Below, piece by piece: positions 53,067 through 64,000 of a DNA stretch of 64,000 nucleotides; within the stretch, counting starts at the first letter, position 1; the number at the start of each line of letters is the position of its first letter. The position numbers and the translations under genes were made by a program. This stretch comes from Bugulina stolonifera (taxonomy: Eukaryota > Bryozoa > Gymnolaemata > Cheilostomatida > Bugulidae), in the NCBI GenBank assembly GCA_935421135.1, contig OW285187.1:28024429-28088428 (forward strand), written 5' to 3'. Below the pieces are notes generated by a model that did no database searches, was not told the origin of the DNA, and saw only the letters and a program-made list of their open reading frames with translations.

Positions 53067-53129
53067 TATAATTGTCTTTTTATTATTATAATTTAGATTA
53101 TAATTATCTTTTTATTATTATAATTTAGA
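53066..53129 (+). repeat. 32-bp tandem duplication beside the palindrome
   Basis: TTATAATTRTCTTTTTATTA begins units at 53066 and 53098. The two units differ at one base and abut the end of the palindrome. Confidence 0.8.
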
Positions 53130-54517
53130 TTATATTATTATTTATGTTATATTAATTTATTGTAATCACAATAGCAGTTAATAGTAATAATTATAGTTAT
53201 ATTTTAATGCAGCAATTATAATAGTATAATTATAAATTTAATTTCTACAACTGATCTTCGGTTTTTATGTTAATTATTATTATTTTATGAAAATTTAAGT
53301 TGTCATTGCATTTGTACTTTAATAAATTGTCAAGATATATTTATATCAGTTTAGGTTTTTGTTTGATAGCTGAGTTAAGGGTTATGATTAAGATTAAGAT
53401 GGGCTCAGTCTGAGTCTCATAAAGTAGGGATCAAGAAGTGGGGTAAATTTTAAAACAGAGTGAGGATATGGTTACGTAAATCAGGTAAGGAGTGGTGTAG
53501 TAAGAAAAGAATTATTAAAATTAATGAGCAGTAATAAATGAGCTAGGGGTGGCAGTGTGATTACCGCCACAAGTAGAACTGAAAGGGGGTTTACGGGATA
53601 AGGAGCAATAATAGTCCCTCCTGTGCTCGGGTAAGCACAGTCAACAAAAAAGCCACAAGACCGATGCCAAAATATATTCGATAAATTTGACTGAATGAAC
53701 TCAATTGTCAACTAACGAAGTATAATAACTTGGAGTTTTTATGAATCAAAAAGTTAGTTACATGTGGTAATCCTAGGCTACTCATGTTTAACTGTAATTC
53801 CATTGTATTATGTTGGTCAGCTAGTCCAACTCTGACAACTCACTACAAATCTTTATCAGTCTCCAGTGTGCAGGCACACTGAGGGAACAGTTAGTCTCAG
53901 GTATATAAAACAAAGGGTCAGTATCCAACATTGTCTTTTTTCAGTGCCAAGGAAGTATAGACTCAATAGAGTAGCCTACTTTATAGTACTCTGGACTCTG
54001 GTGCCGACTTGGGCTCGGTGACTTGCTATTGATGTACAAAAGTAGTCATAAATTTTTATATTAAATTGATCCCCTGTGCTTGCTGTTGTAGCCGAAGGTG
54101 CAGCAATTTGGGCAGCACTGGATTAAAGGAAAAACCAGCAACACAATTGGTAAACAAAAAGGTACGTGTACTTAAATGTTGTCTATGCAGGTAATGGACT
54201 AGTCTGGCTAAATAATGTTTGTGTAGTAAGATAAGATAGGTGTTGTCTGGTATTTTGGCAAATGATTGCTTGTGAATGGCTTGATGTTTGCCATTATGAA
54301 TGGAAATTTCTACATTTTTTCTCAAACCAAAATTATTATTGAAGTGCAGGTGTAGTAAACCCTGTGTTACACTATTCTATTTGGAGCATAGGATTAGTAA
54401 ATGGTCCTATATATTTCATGGCGTACGTTGGCAAGCAACTGGCTTTCTTCCACACGTTTTAAATTAACTATAATGATAAATCAACTATTGTTATTTGTAC
54501 TCTTTTAGCAAATTGTC

Positions 54518-57500
54518 ATGGCTCTACACAGCGGTTTACTGTGGTTAGCTGATGGTTTTGAAAAGTATGATAATTTAGCAGACGCGAGCACGTCATACAA
54601 TGATCTCCATGCATCAGGTGATAGCAACTATTGTAAAACTAATGTCTCTCATAAATTAAATCTTGCTGAAGCTAAAATTAACCAAAAGAGTAAACCAACC
54701 AAGCCTTGTCAAAGTGCGAGCAATGCAAAGGTGGGGACAACTCCTAGACCAAGATCAGCAGTACTACGAAGAAACAATAACACTCAGCAATTATATTCTA
54801 GTCACGTGAGATCTAGGGTGTCAAGAAACAATTTGACAGCACGGAATAAACATAATGGGAATTTCAGAGCACCAACTGATCTTTCACCGAGGACAGGTGC
54901 TTGGACTAGTAAACCAGCCACTGAACATGGAGTGTCATTTGGAGGAGATAGGCATTACCAGGAGTTGCCAGACCACCCAGATCTTCGCTACTTTGATCGG
55001 CACAACCGGTGCTTTAACAACACTCATTGTGGTGTTAGCTTACGAGCCAACAGACCGCAGACAGCTTGTGACTTGGGTCGTCGCTCACTGCAACAATGTG
55101 AATGTTGTGGGGAGATAACTTCCAAGATTTGCTATAGATATGCACCCACTGGATCGGCAATGACAGCAAACCACGGTAATAACAAGACATTTCTATATCC
55201 TGAAAGAATCATGGTATATGATGCTTATACTGGCCGGCAGAGACCATCCTCCGCCCCAGGCAGATCGGTGAGTATTATGCCCTCTGCATTTTCTAACATT
55301 GGTGAGCAGGCAAAGCCAAAGTGTATCACATTTATATTCTTTATTATTCCCTCATAGAAAGGTCTTGATTAGAATAGCTTGTATCATCTTATTTGACGAC
55401 CCTCCTGAGTCGATACTTGTAGGCATATGGATAGCAGCAAATAAACTTTGGGCTCCGAGTGAAAAAACACCTTTCCCGAGACAAGAGTGTGTCAGAGTTG
55501 ACCTTGTGACTCTAAGGTTGCCATACAATCTGACTATATCCCAGCCTACTTCTAGAAGTGTTGGGTGTGCTTTGAGTATCATGTAGAAAAATATTTCTGA
55601 TATTGTTTTTTGTCGGCCTACTGGTAGTCTTTGTACAGAATCGTTTGGTGATTTTACTTCCAGTTTAGTTTTCAATGCACATTCATACATTTTATATGTA
55701 CCTCCATCCATTGTATATATTCCTATGAAAACAAACATTGAATTCAACAAAACTATATGATTAGGTACCAGGTATTAGGATTGACTGATTTAGTAACAAT
55801 TAATAGTCCTAGTACAATATGTATTAGTCCCAGCTGGATTAGTTAGCATCCCTCCACTGTTGCTATGCAGATGTGATCATTGTATTGCTGTGTGTTTATT
55901 AGTCTATTAAACTGACAGTGCATACCCTTTTCATCAGTGAAATTCAAGTGGCTACACTACACTGTATACACTAAAGATCATCTAATACTATCCATATCCC
56001 TACTCTATGATGTGTTCTAAATTTTCTTTTCACTATTCATTTACTCAATTTACTATCAATATCATTTATTGATGCCAAGTATTGGTGTTTGGTCATAACA
56101 CCTAGCTTAACCTATTATTGTGTCAGAACTTAGTAAGCTGGAATTAATACATGTACAATACTATCGATATTCTGTAATAGCGTCATATTGAGTGAGGCCA
56201 AAGGCCTTACATTTCCTGTAAACTATATGCAGTGCAATCACCAAGGGTCATATCGTCGGCCATCTAGGTGTAACAGGCACGTGTATGTGTGATATTGTGT
56301 GATGTAGTGCGATATAGTGTTTCCATATATTATCTACTTTCCAGGCTGTTGTCAGATAAGAGTACATAATTTATACTTTTACTTAACCAAAGCTCACACT
56401 TCAAACTCTTACTGGTTGACTAATAGAATGTTTATCTTTCTCCTTTGTAGGCTTCACATGGCCGACCTCTACCACCAAACTATGTGAGTATAATTATAAT
56501 ATCTGTATAATTGAGGTATAGCTTTACTGCCAGTTCAATGCCTGAAATAATATCTCATTTTTACTGGCCCATATTTAGAGATTAAAATAGACCTTCACAT
56601 TGCTAATGGTCATACACTGTATGCATGTTTGTCTCTGTTGTCATGGTGACCATCTTTCGTTTACATTTGTGACAGACATGTGCTTGTAGTCTAATACGAT
56701 ATCAAACGAACTTGTATTTCATTCCTATTCTAAGCTAGACTATATTGACTGTACCTGTTTAAATATTGTTCTATGAGGATATGCTGCTTCCTATACTTGT
56801 TCATGAATAATAATGTTTAATTTAAACATTTTTTTGTTTGCGGTTTTCGAAAACGAACAATTCTTTACATGTGCGTAGCTTTTAGTTTCTTTTCGTAATG
56901 TTTAGTTTAGTAACTGAATTATCAAATACACATAATGTAGTACATAACATGACCAAGCTAGATTAATATTGACTTTGTTAAAGTTTGTATATTTTCTGTA
57001 ACGGATACTATGTGTCCATTGTTAGCGTGTTAGAGTAATATTATTGAAGTAATTGAATTATTCAATTGCATTGAAATGAGTGACTGCATGTCACAACATA
57101 GCCCAAGTGCAGCAGACTGACAGGTATTGCTTGCTGCCTCTCACATCAAAGGAACAGCCAATGCTTCATTTGTTATCAACTAAGGGTATACTTGTGTTAT
57201 TATTATGTAGCAGGTCATTGATAAGAGTTAGTTGATTCAGTTTGTACTAATTGTACATGTGTGATTGTAAAGACGTGAATGTATTAATACATGTACATGT
57301 GGGCCTACAATGCACAGCCGTTCCTGTGATTTTACTAGTAATTTACTAGTAGTAACTAAAACTGATATAACCAGATTTTGTGTATTATGACCATCTGTAA
57401 TATGACAATAAGTAATAATGCATGTCAAATACAACAACTACACGAAATGATGAGAGTTGTCTTCTCTTTTTCCAAGTGCTAAAGAAATAGAAGACAACTT

Positions 57501-60500
57501 CAAAATTGGTTTAATATATGCCTACTAAATATATTATATGCCTACTAAAGTAAAAAATAATGGATCAATATTGAGTCAATATTCAATAGTGTATGCAATG
57601 TAGTGTTTAGGAATCAAATATGAATTAATATTTTGGTTTTGCCGAAAAATCAAATACAAGTGTATGTGTCATTTTATGTCAAAACCAAAAATACAAAATG
57701 CCATTTGACTATTTTGTACAAAGATACAGTACAGTTCATTAATGTGTTTACTTCTTTTAGTTGGTCCGTGGAGATATCCCTCATTTCTGTAACTTTGTGA
57801 CTCCCTGCTCTGTTTATGACAAAGTAACCGGGGATAGGCTGCTGGACAACAAAGAACTGGAGCTATTTGAGCTCTTCTACAACTATGGCAAGGTATGCAT
57901 AACCAAGAATGTTATAAAATATAATATAAAAGACAGCATCCTCCAGTTCGGGGTGAGCTGTTGTAGTCAAATGACAATCCTGGATTTATATGACATTATC
58001 TGGCCTTAGGTGCGATAGCCTCTCATTACTATGACATTTCTGTTACATTACCATAATTACCTTATGTTTATAAAAATAACTTACCGATTTAATCTCAGGG
58101 AAGAAATCAAAGATCTAAAGAGATCTGCATTTTTTCTAATTTGGGGTGGAGAAGGCACTTCACCAATGGCAAAGTTACTGAAGTAGTAGAGGAGCATTAT
58201 AAGGTTGGGTGCCCTTCCTAACACCACCAATGACCCCTATGGGAATCGAACCTGGGACTCCCACATGCAAGTCCAGAGCCTTTATCACTAGGCCACGGCA
58301 GCTCCCTAATTACCTTACCTTATGTTTATACCTTATACAAAACCGCAGAACTAATGAAACAATTTAGGTTTTAAATCTGATTCTCAATTACATAATATTT
58401 ACAATTATTATGCCATCATTGCGATAGTGAGAAAGACAGAAAATATAATCCTCTCAAAATAATGAGAACACAACTCCTATTTTTGTGAAGCAAACTTGGT
58501 TGAGTCATACCTTAGTCCTATGTAGTCGTCTTCTTAAGTCGTCATTAGAAACTACCGTACATTGTGTGTATGTGGTAAAGGTTGCTGTAGCCAATGTAGA
58601 ATTTTTTGTTGATACTACCACAAATTTAGCCAACAGTGGAAAAGCTCACAGTGTGTGAGGCTTGCACCTTCTACCATCTGGTCTGTGGGTCAGTAAGTTA
58701 ACCACCACCGTTTCTTATTAATAATTAACAGTTGCAAACAAGCTTCGATGAAATTTGGCCAGTTTCGGTTTTTACGTAAATAATTATTATATTTAATAGG
58801 TATATTATTATTATTATTATCAGCAGGAGTTATCTTTTCTTTCATTTTCATTCGCACTGCAATGTTTATTGTTGTGTGTATTTTGTACAAATGTCACATG
58901 TTTACAGTGTAAGTTGGACTTTATGATACACATACCGTAGCTCTTTCTTTCTGGCACATGCTTTCTTCATTACTGTTTTACCTTGAACACTTTTAAACTT
59001 TCAAAGCTTGTGAAATTCGCATTCGTTGGCAAGATCATGCTGTCCATCATTAACTGAAATCTAATTTACTTGAATAATAATGCCACTCATTTGCATTAGG
59101 AAAATTGTTCATCACTACTAGACTTTGGTTCGGTTAAAGAGACTTATGACCCAGTCACTGGTTTACGTAAGCCAGATCGTTATCAGCTTAACCACCGTCT
59201 TCCTAAAGAAGTGTTACATCAGGTGAATTTACTTCTTTTTTTACTCTCACACATTGTTGCGTCATCTTCTTCTGCACCATCTCTGCATGATCAGCCTGAT
59301 TCTTGATAAAAATAACACCAACCATTCATCTCTCTTCCATTATCAGTTTGCATCCGCCGTGCAACAACGTTCGTCTCTAGTGGATTCTTTAAAGGGACGA
59401 GTGGGTCCATCTTTCAATCGAAGGGCGGGCATGGGAAGTAGAAAGCCGATTAACCGATCATATCGCATACCAAAGCCACGGCGATATAGCAGATTGGACA
59501 TGGAGGAAACTATGAATCATTTAAGGGAGCAAAAAGTTTGTAAAAATACATCTGCAAAATATTATATTTTTCTGATAAATATGAATGTGATAAACTCTGA
59601 AATTTTATAATTTTTGTAGATGATTTTCATTGTGTTGTTTAGTATGTGATACTTCGATATATAAATGTAAATACTATGTTGCTCAGAAAAAGGAGGTAGA
59701 GAGGACTAGACGAGACACAATGAGATCTTTCAATGAATTGAAAAGCAAGTTGTTCAGTGGTATTCCATTGGAATATGAGGAGCTTAAATCCTCAACGGAT
59801 AGTGATTACACTATAGTCACACAGAGACACCAGATGGCTGGAGATGGAAAGCCAGAACAAGCTGTGTCGCAGCTACTGAACTCAGAACTGCATGTGGATA
59901 GTCAGGGTCATCATTTACCCCCACTGAATAGAGAAAGTTCATTAGAAAGTGATGAACAATATTTTCGCATGCATAAAAATGCTCGAAGAAGAAATAAGCA
60001 TGTAAAAATTGCTGAGATGGAACATGCTACGCTGGAACAGTATATGAAGGCTGCAGCTGAGCTTGCAGAATTTGGAGATGGAGGAATAAATGAGCAAAGA
60101 CCTACTACACCAGAATTGGTTTCGGATTTTAAAAATCAAGGAAAAGTGTCAAGGGATGCTAGCCAACTTGTTTTGAAGCATTATCATTCTCTTTCACATC
60201 GTCACAGCTCTGGAGCAAATTCTTTCTCAACAAATCAACTTTATGGATCATACAGGCGCCCATCATTGGCTCAACCCGCCCAAGTCACATTTGGTGGTGG
60301 TGTAATAAGTACTCAAATGTCTGAAAGTGTTGGCACGTACCAATTCTTTGGTGACAGCATTTCTGAAAGAGGCCCTGGTAATGATTCAAAGTTGTCTAGT
60401 GAACATACATTCAAAAGTTCACGGAAAAGTACACTTATCTCTCAAAAAGATGCTTCCACTAAAGTAGTAAAAATTGTCTTTGATTCGAAACCCCCACCTT

Positions 60501-63500
60501 CTGGGCGATCACTCTTTAAGTCAGTTGCACAAGTTGTCCGATTTGCTGCCTCGGGAAACTTTGCAAGTTCAAAGTCTCCTCGAACGTTAGCAGTTGATAA
60601 TAATCAATTTGGTTTGAAAATCAGGAGAATCTCACCTCGACCAAGTCTGCCTCAGGAGACTCTACCCAAGGAAGGTCAGGCGAGGGCATCACTATCAGTA
60701 TTTCATTCCAATCGCTCACCCCTAACTTCTGCTCTCAATATACCTTTTGAGGATGAGCGTCCTGCTTCCCGTTCACTGTCTGAGTATGGGTATTCTCCTC
60801 TACCTTCCATTGGAAACATACCCATGGAAGGTGGGAGGCAATCCTCTCTTTCAATAATTAATGCTGCCCACACGCCTCTACCATCAATTGGAAACATGCC
60901 CATAGCAAATCTCCAACAGTCTTCATATTCAGCATTTCCACCAACTCGTCATTTGTCTCTTAAGACCCCTCCATCATCTCGTAGGGGCTCTCGTTCAGTT
61001 AATAAAAGGAATAGGAGGAAAATGTCACATTCGCCCAGTCTTTCTACTGGTAACAAAACAAATGAAGTATTAGACGAAACTGCCTCGGCCATTCAACGTC
61101 TGAAAGACAGGGTGCGTGTAATTATTCATGTTATAACAATATTCTTTGTCCTGTTTATATTTACTGCAAAAATTGCAATTACTGTCTTTCCATATACATT
61201 GTATATGTGATACGGTAGCTCATTATATTGTCTGCCAACCAAGATTTCTATTCTCTGCTCATCCCCACTTTCTGCTTCAGTCTGATACAGATGATTCATC
61301 AATATCAACAACACTTTCGTCAATATCACCGACTCGTCTTGTTGGTAAAGATATTGTAAGTGAAAACAGTAGTAAAATGATTTGTTTTTTGTTGAGATTA
61401 TTAGTTTTTCTTATTATTTAAGCTGAATTTTAATACTAATATCTAACCAGTATTAATACTGTTCCTAATCCGAATTAATAATTCATCAATTATTACGGGT
61501 GACTGTAATGGAAATATTGTGGGATATCTGTTTTGTTTACAACGCATGTTTTCTGTTTGGTGACTGTTATTTTACAATAAACTTTTTAATGTCAGTCTAA
61601 TTTTGTTGTAATCATTGCTTTGTATTTATAAAATGTTCAATAAGAAATATACTCATATTACACAACACCTTGTTACATGGCATTATGTCATTTCTGTAAA
61701 TTTTTTATAAAGGTTTTTCCCTCCTAAATCCCTTCCTCAGGTCAGGATTGTGATCTTGCACATGTAAAACGTGTTGTTAGGCATAACTAACTACCAGATG
61801 CCACACACACGTTCTGCATGTATACTTTTTATATTCTATGTTGTTATTGTTGTAGAATGGTGTGGATGTCAATGGACAGTTTAAAGGTAAGTTATACCAT
61901 ATTATGTCTATGATAACTAGCCATTGAGCTCCTCACAACTACCTTCCATGTACACGTATAGGATGAATGATGTGTACATGGTACATACTATATTACTATA
62001 TACACACCTATCTATACGTACAATAATACAGTGGCAATAGGCAGACTCTCATGACCAAATATGACGGTGGTATTGCATATACCACATGTTTAGATTTGTT
62101 TTATTTATAGTGGCGTATTACCATACCAAGGTCTCACTACCACTCTTTAGTCACTGTCTGTTTGACCCAACTTGAAGCACTATGCTACAAGGTTGGAACA
62201 GACACAACTGCATTATATTACCAGCTATGCTAGTTTTGTGGGAATAGATCTCATAGTCAATAACTTTAGTTTGGAGTCGTCTTTTCCCTAGTCAAGTAAT
62301 ATTTGATTCTGAACATCCATCAGCCTCTAGCTCTGAAGATGAATGTTTGGTTTGTGTCTGATAAGATATTACATCATAGACTAATGAATATAGAACTCAA
62401 TGGTCTATTCTTTATCTTGTAGATGGTGAGAAGTTGCAGGATGTTGAAGAATTTCAGCCGGTACGTACAAGTAATACTATAGTTGTAATCATTCTCATTC
62501 ATAAGTTGAATTAGGGGCGTGGTTGTGTGTGGCCCACCTTACACACATTGTGTCTTCAGACCATAAGCTATCCAGAGACACATTGTTCGTAGATGAGAGC
62601 CATTTGCTAATAAGAGTTCTATATGTTCAGAAATATCGTTCTTGTACTACCTAACTATGTATCTAATAGTACCTAGTGTTATGGGATATTATAATAACTG
62701 CTACCGTGAAAGCAATAATGATGACCACCCTATTATTGATCAATTATTTACTTTCTATCACCGAAATGGATGAACGTCATAATATATTTATGAATATATA
62801 ATAACGTTGTGTTGATATAATCAATACTGGGAGATAATAGCTGTGATTGTTACCCTCCACATTGTATCATTCGCTTCTGTTCTCCCTTCATTGCATTCTC
62901 TTCACCCCAACTCTCTGGTGAGTAGGCTAAACTAGAGCAATCATCGAACTACAATGATATAATATTTTGTTGCAATATACTTTAACTATAAATTAATATT
63001 GTTTAAATGTTGTAGAATACTTATACATGTACTATTTTTATTTGAAATTAAAAAATTCTTAATTAATACAATTCCAAGCAGGCATTCTTACTCCAAAAGT
63101 GTGTTACTAATATATTATACATTGGTATAGGCTGGTAGTTATGCTCTCTTCTTCTCTCTCTAGCCTCAGTTCTCAGATGACCCCTACTCGAGGGGGCCTT
63201 ATATGCGCAGACGATCTACGTATGTTGATGATTTATTGGATCTACATTCCGATTCCAGTTCCCATCAAAGTCTCTCATCTGCGTAAGGATGGTTTCATTC
63301 TAGAACATTCTTTCATCTTTAGTCATATCAGTCTACAATATCATATCTTAGCTCAAGTTCAACAATAATGTTGAATATCCTCTCTCTTTGTCTTATTTAT
63401 CGTAGCCATATTTCATCTGTCATCTTCAATTCTATACCAGCAACACTAGTTCAGAATTTCTCACGATATCATGTAGAGTAGACTGTTTGTATGGGAACCT

Positions 63501-64000
63501 GTATTGGTAGTTTCTTCTCCGGTTCTTAAATATAGCCTCTGTTTCATATTTTTAGAGGGCTGGAGGAATTGCGTCTTCTCGCTAAAGTATGTAAATATAG
63601 GCCTACTCATGTAGTTATATAGTTTTTAGCCTGTGATAACTAAATATTTTAATTATTGACAACACTGTGCACAAAATAAGCTTTAGTAATTGCCTTATAA
63701 AGAGATTGCGATACCAAAGTGTGAATTTCAGATAAGTTTTTATAGAATCTCATTTCAAACAGCTGTCATTTTTCACTCAGTCGCACATGTCCCTCATAAG
63801 TTTGAATTTTGCTAAAGAGAAAGAAACCACAACTTGATTATGATGAACGTATAACGGCTCACTCAAGAGCATATAAGGTTCTGGATGAGATAGGCAGCGG
63901 TTTGGAATCGGAAGATCAAGTGGAAAGTGAAGAAGTACCTGTAGTTCCCAGTCCATCTGAAGAAAGACAGTCTTCTGCACCCAGATCCATACCTGTGTGT
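54518..64000 (+). CDS. Large unrecognised, mostly disordered protein (partial, 12 coding exons in window)
   Basis: Coding exons: 54518-55267, 56451-56483, 57761-57892, 59100-59222, 59347-59535, 59687-61111, 61281-61355, 61856-61886, 62423-62460, 63164-63282, 63556-63586, 63818-64000 (continues). Phase is kept across all junctions: 1043 codons so far. Start ATG 54518 follows a TTTTAG acceptor at 54508; CAA ATT GTC before it is open, so an upstream coding exon is not excluded. The N-terminal 250 aa are Asn/Ser/Arg-rich with RPRSAV, RPQTAC and RPSSAPGR. Exons 4-6 are the most domain-like part (GDIPHFCNFVTPCSVYDKVT; DPVTGLRKPDRYQLNHRLPK; RIPKPRRYSRLDMEETMNHL). Exon 7 (475 codons) has four imperfect 26-aa repeats. 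RPxSA motifs are common in ciliary and microtubule-associated proteins, so a cytoskeletal role is a guess. The exon 6 donor is GTTTGT, a weak site. Confidence 0.72.
55352..55711 (-). CDS. Possible nested antisense gene, 119 aa, function unknown
   Basis: Within the first intron of the large gene, on the opposite strand, ATG at 55711 opens a 119-codon frame (MDGGTYKMYECALKTKLEVK, RLPVGRQKTISEIFFYMILK, STLTHSCLGKGVFSLGAQSL). Composition and codon use look protein-like. A TTTTCATAG acceptor lies about 10 bp before the ATG, so it could be a last exon. I do not recognise the family; it may be a transposon-derived fragment. Confidence 0.35.
   Translation of the reverse strand: MDGGTYKMYECALKTKLEVKSPNDSVQRLPVGRQKTISEIFFYMILKAHPTLLEVGWDIVRLYGNLRVTRSTLTHSCLGKGVFSLGAQSLFAAIHMPTSIDSGGSSNKMIQAILIKTFL
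57454..57500. repeat. GAGTTGTCTTCTCT mini-hairpin in an intron of the large gene
   Basis: GAGTTGTCTTCTCT at 57454-57467 faces AGAAGACAACTT at 57489-57500. It is the same family as at 6541 and 43563. Confidence 0.65.
58073..58306 (-). mobile_element. tRNA-derived SINE with target-site duplication
   Basis: Read on the minus strand from 58305 the element begins GGAGCTGCCG, has an A box TGGCCTAGTGATAAAGG (58295-58279) and a perfect B box GGTTCGATTCC (58252-58242): a tRNA-like RNA polymerase III promoter. The tRNA-unrelated body includes GTTAGGAAGGGCACCCAACC. TAATTACCTTATGTTTATA at 58054-58072 recurs at 58307-58330, with an extra CCTTA inside, as the target duplication. It sits in the intron 57893-59099 of the large gene. 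It cannot be a working tRNA because the stem pairing is not kept and the body follows directly. Confidence 0.85.

Noticed and set aside
58242..58305. A possible tRNA gene
   Set aside because: A and B boxes are present, but cloverleaf pairing is not kept and a SINE body and target duplication follow, so it is a SINE head.
59630..59686. Upstream extension of the long exon at 59687
   Set aside because: The open frame continues upstream only by chance; a TGCTCAG acceptor at 59680-59686 restores phase with the previous exon.

Overview
The window is animal nuclear DNA: AT-rich, with split genes, short GT-AG introns (many 100-1000 bp), small exons and dense transposon debris. Every gene I could name is a metazoan one. 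The compact gene spacing, the abundance of the palindromic words TACATGTA and GTACATGTAC, and tandem RING/B-box/propeller genes suggest an early-branching marine invertebrate, most likely a sponge of the Amphimedon type. That species guess is inference; I did no database search. No bacterial operon, CRISPR array or viral gene was seen. I built the gene models by hand, choosing splice sites so that reading phase is kept across every junction.

Layout. (1) 1-14366 (+): the 3' part of an EPS8 gene, from inside the PTB domain to the stop, in 21 exons. (2) 15524-25096 (-): TCAIM, convergent with EPS8, 10 exons, with a first exon at 25047-25096 that encodes a mitochondrial-type leader. Its introns host a short non-autonomous hAT-like element with an 8-bp target duplication (16054-16952) and a 2.5-kb DNA transposon with a broken transposase (18035-20515). 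(3) 25097-28147: gene-poor, with repeats. (4) 28148-42372: a duplicated divergent pair. TRIM-like gene A (28148-31855, -) stands head to head with a decayed cytochrome-b5 exon (32361-32474, +). TRIM-like gene B (34370-39989, -) stands head to head with an intact cytochrome-b5-like gene (40538-42372, +). (5) 42460-45825 (-): MPPE1/PGAP5, a GPI-anchor-remodelling metallophosphoesterase, tail to tail with the cytochrome b5 gene. (6) 45826-48490: no gene seen, with nested inverted repeats. (7) 48491-52037 (+): promoter and gene for GINS2/PSF2, a DNA-replication factor. (8) 52.6-64 kb (+): a promoter-like patch, a 129-bp AT palindrome, then a large unrecognised, mostly low-complexity protein gene in at least 12 coding exons that runs off the window. 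One of its introns carries a tRNA-derived SINE with a target duplication.

The genes are unrelated housekeeping and signalling genes: actin regulation, mitochondria, ubiquitin ligases, heme protein, ER GPI-anchor processing and replication. The only real functional grouping is the TRIM/cytochrome-b5 duplication, whose exons have diverged very unevenly.

The most novel-looking signals are a family of tiny hairpins and half-sites built on GAGTTGTCYTCTC scattered over the whole window, the patchwork divergence of the TRIM pair, the seven-fold GTCCCACGACTAAC motif in the DNA transposon, and duplicated splice acceptors in two neighbouring EPS8 introns.
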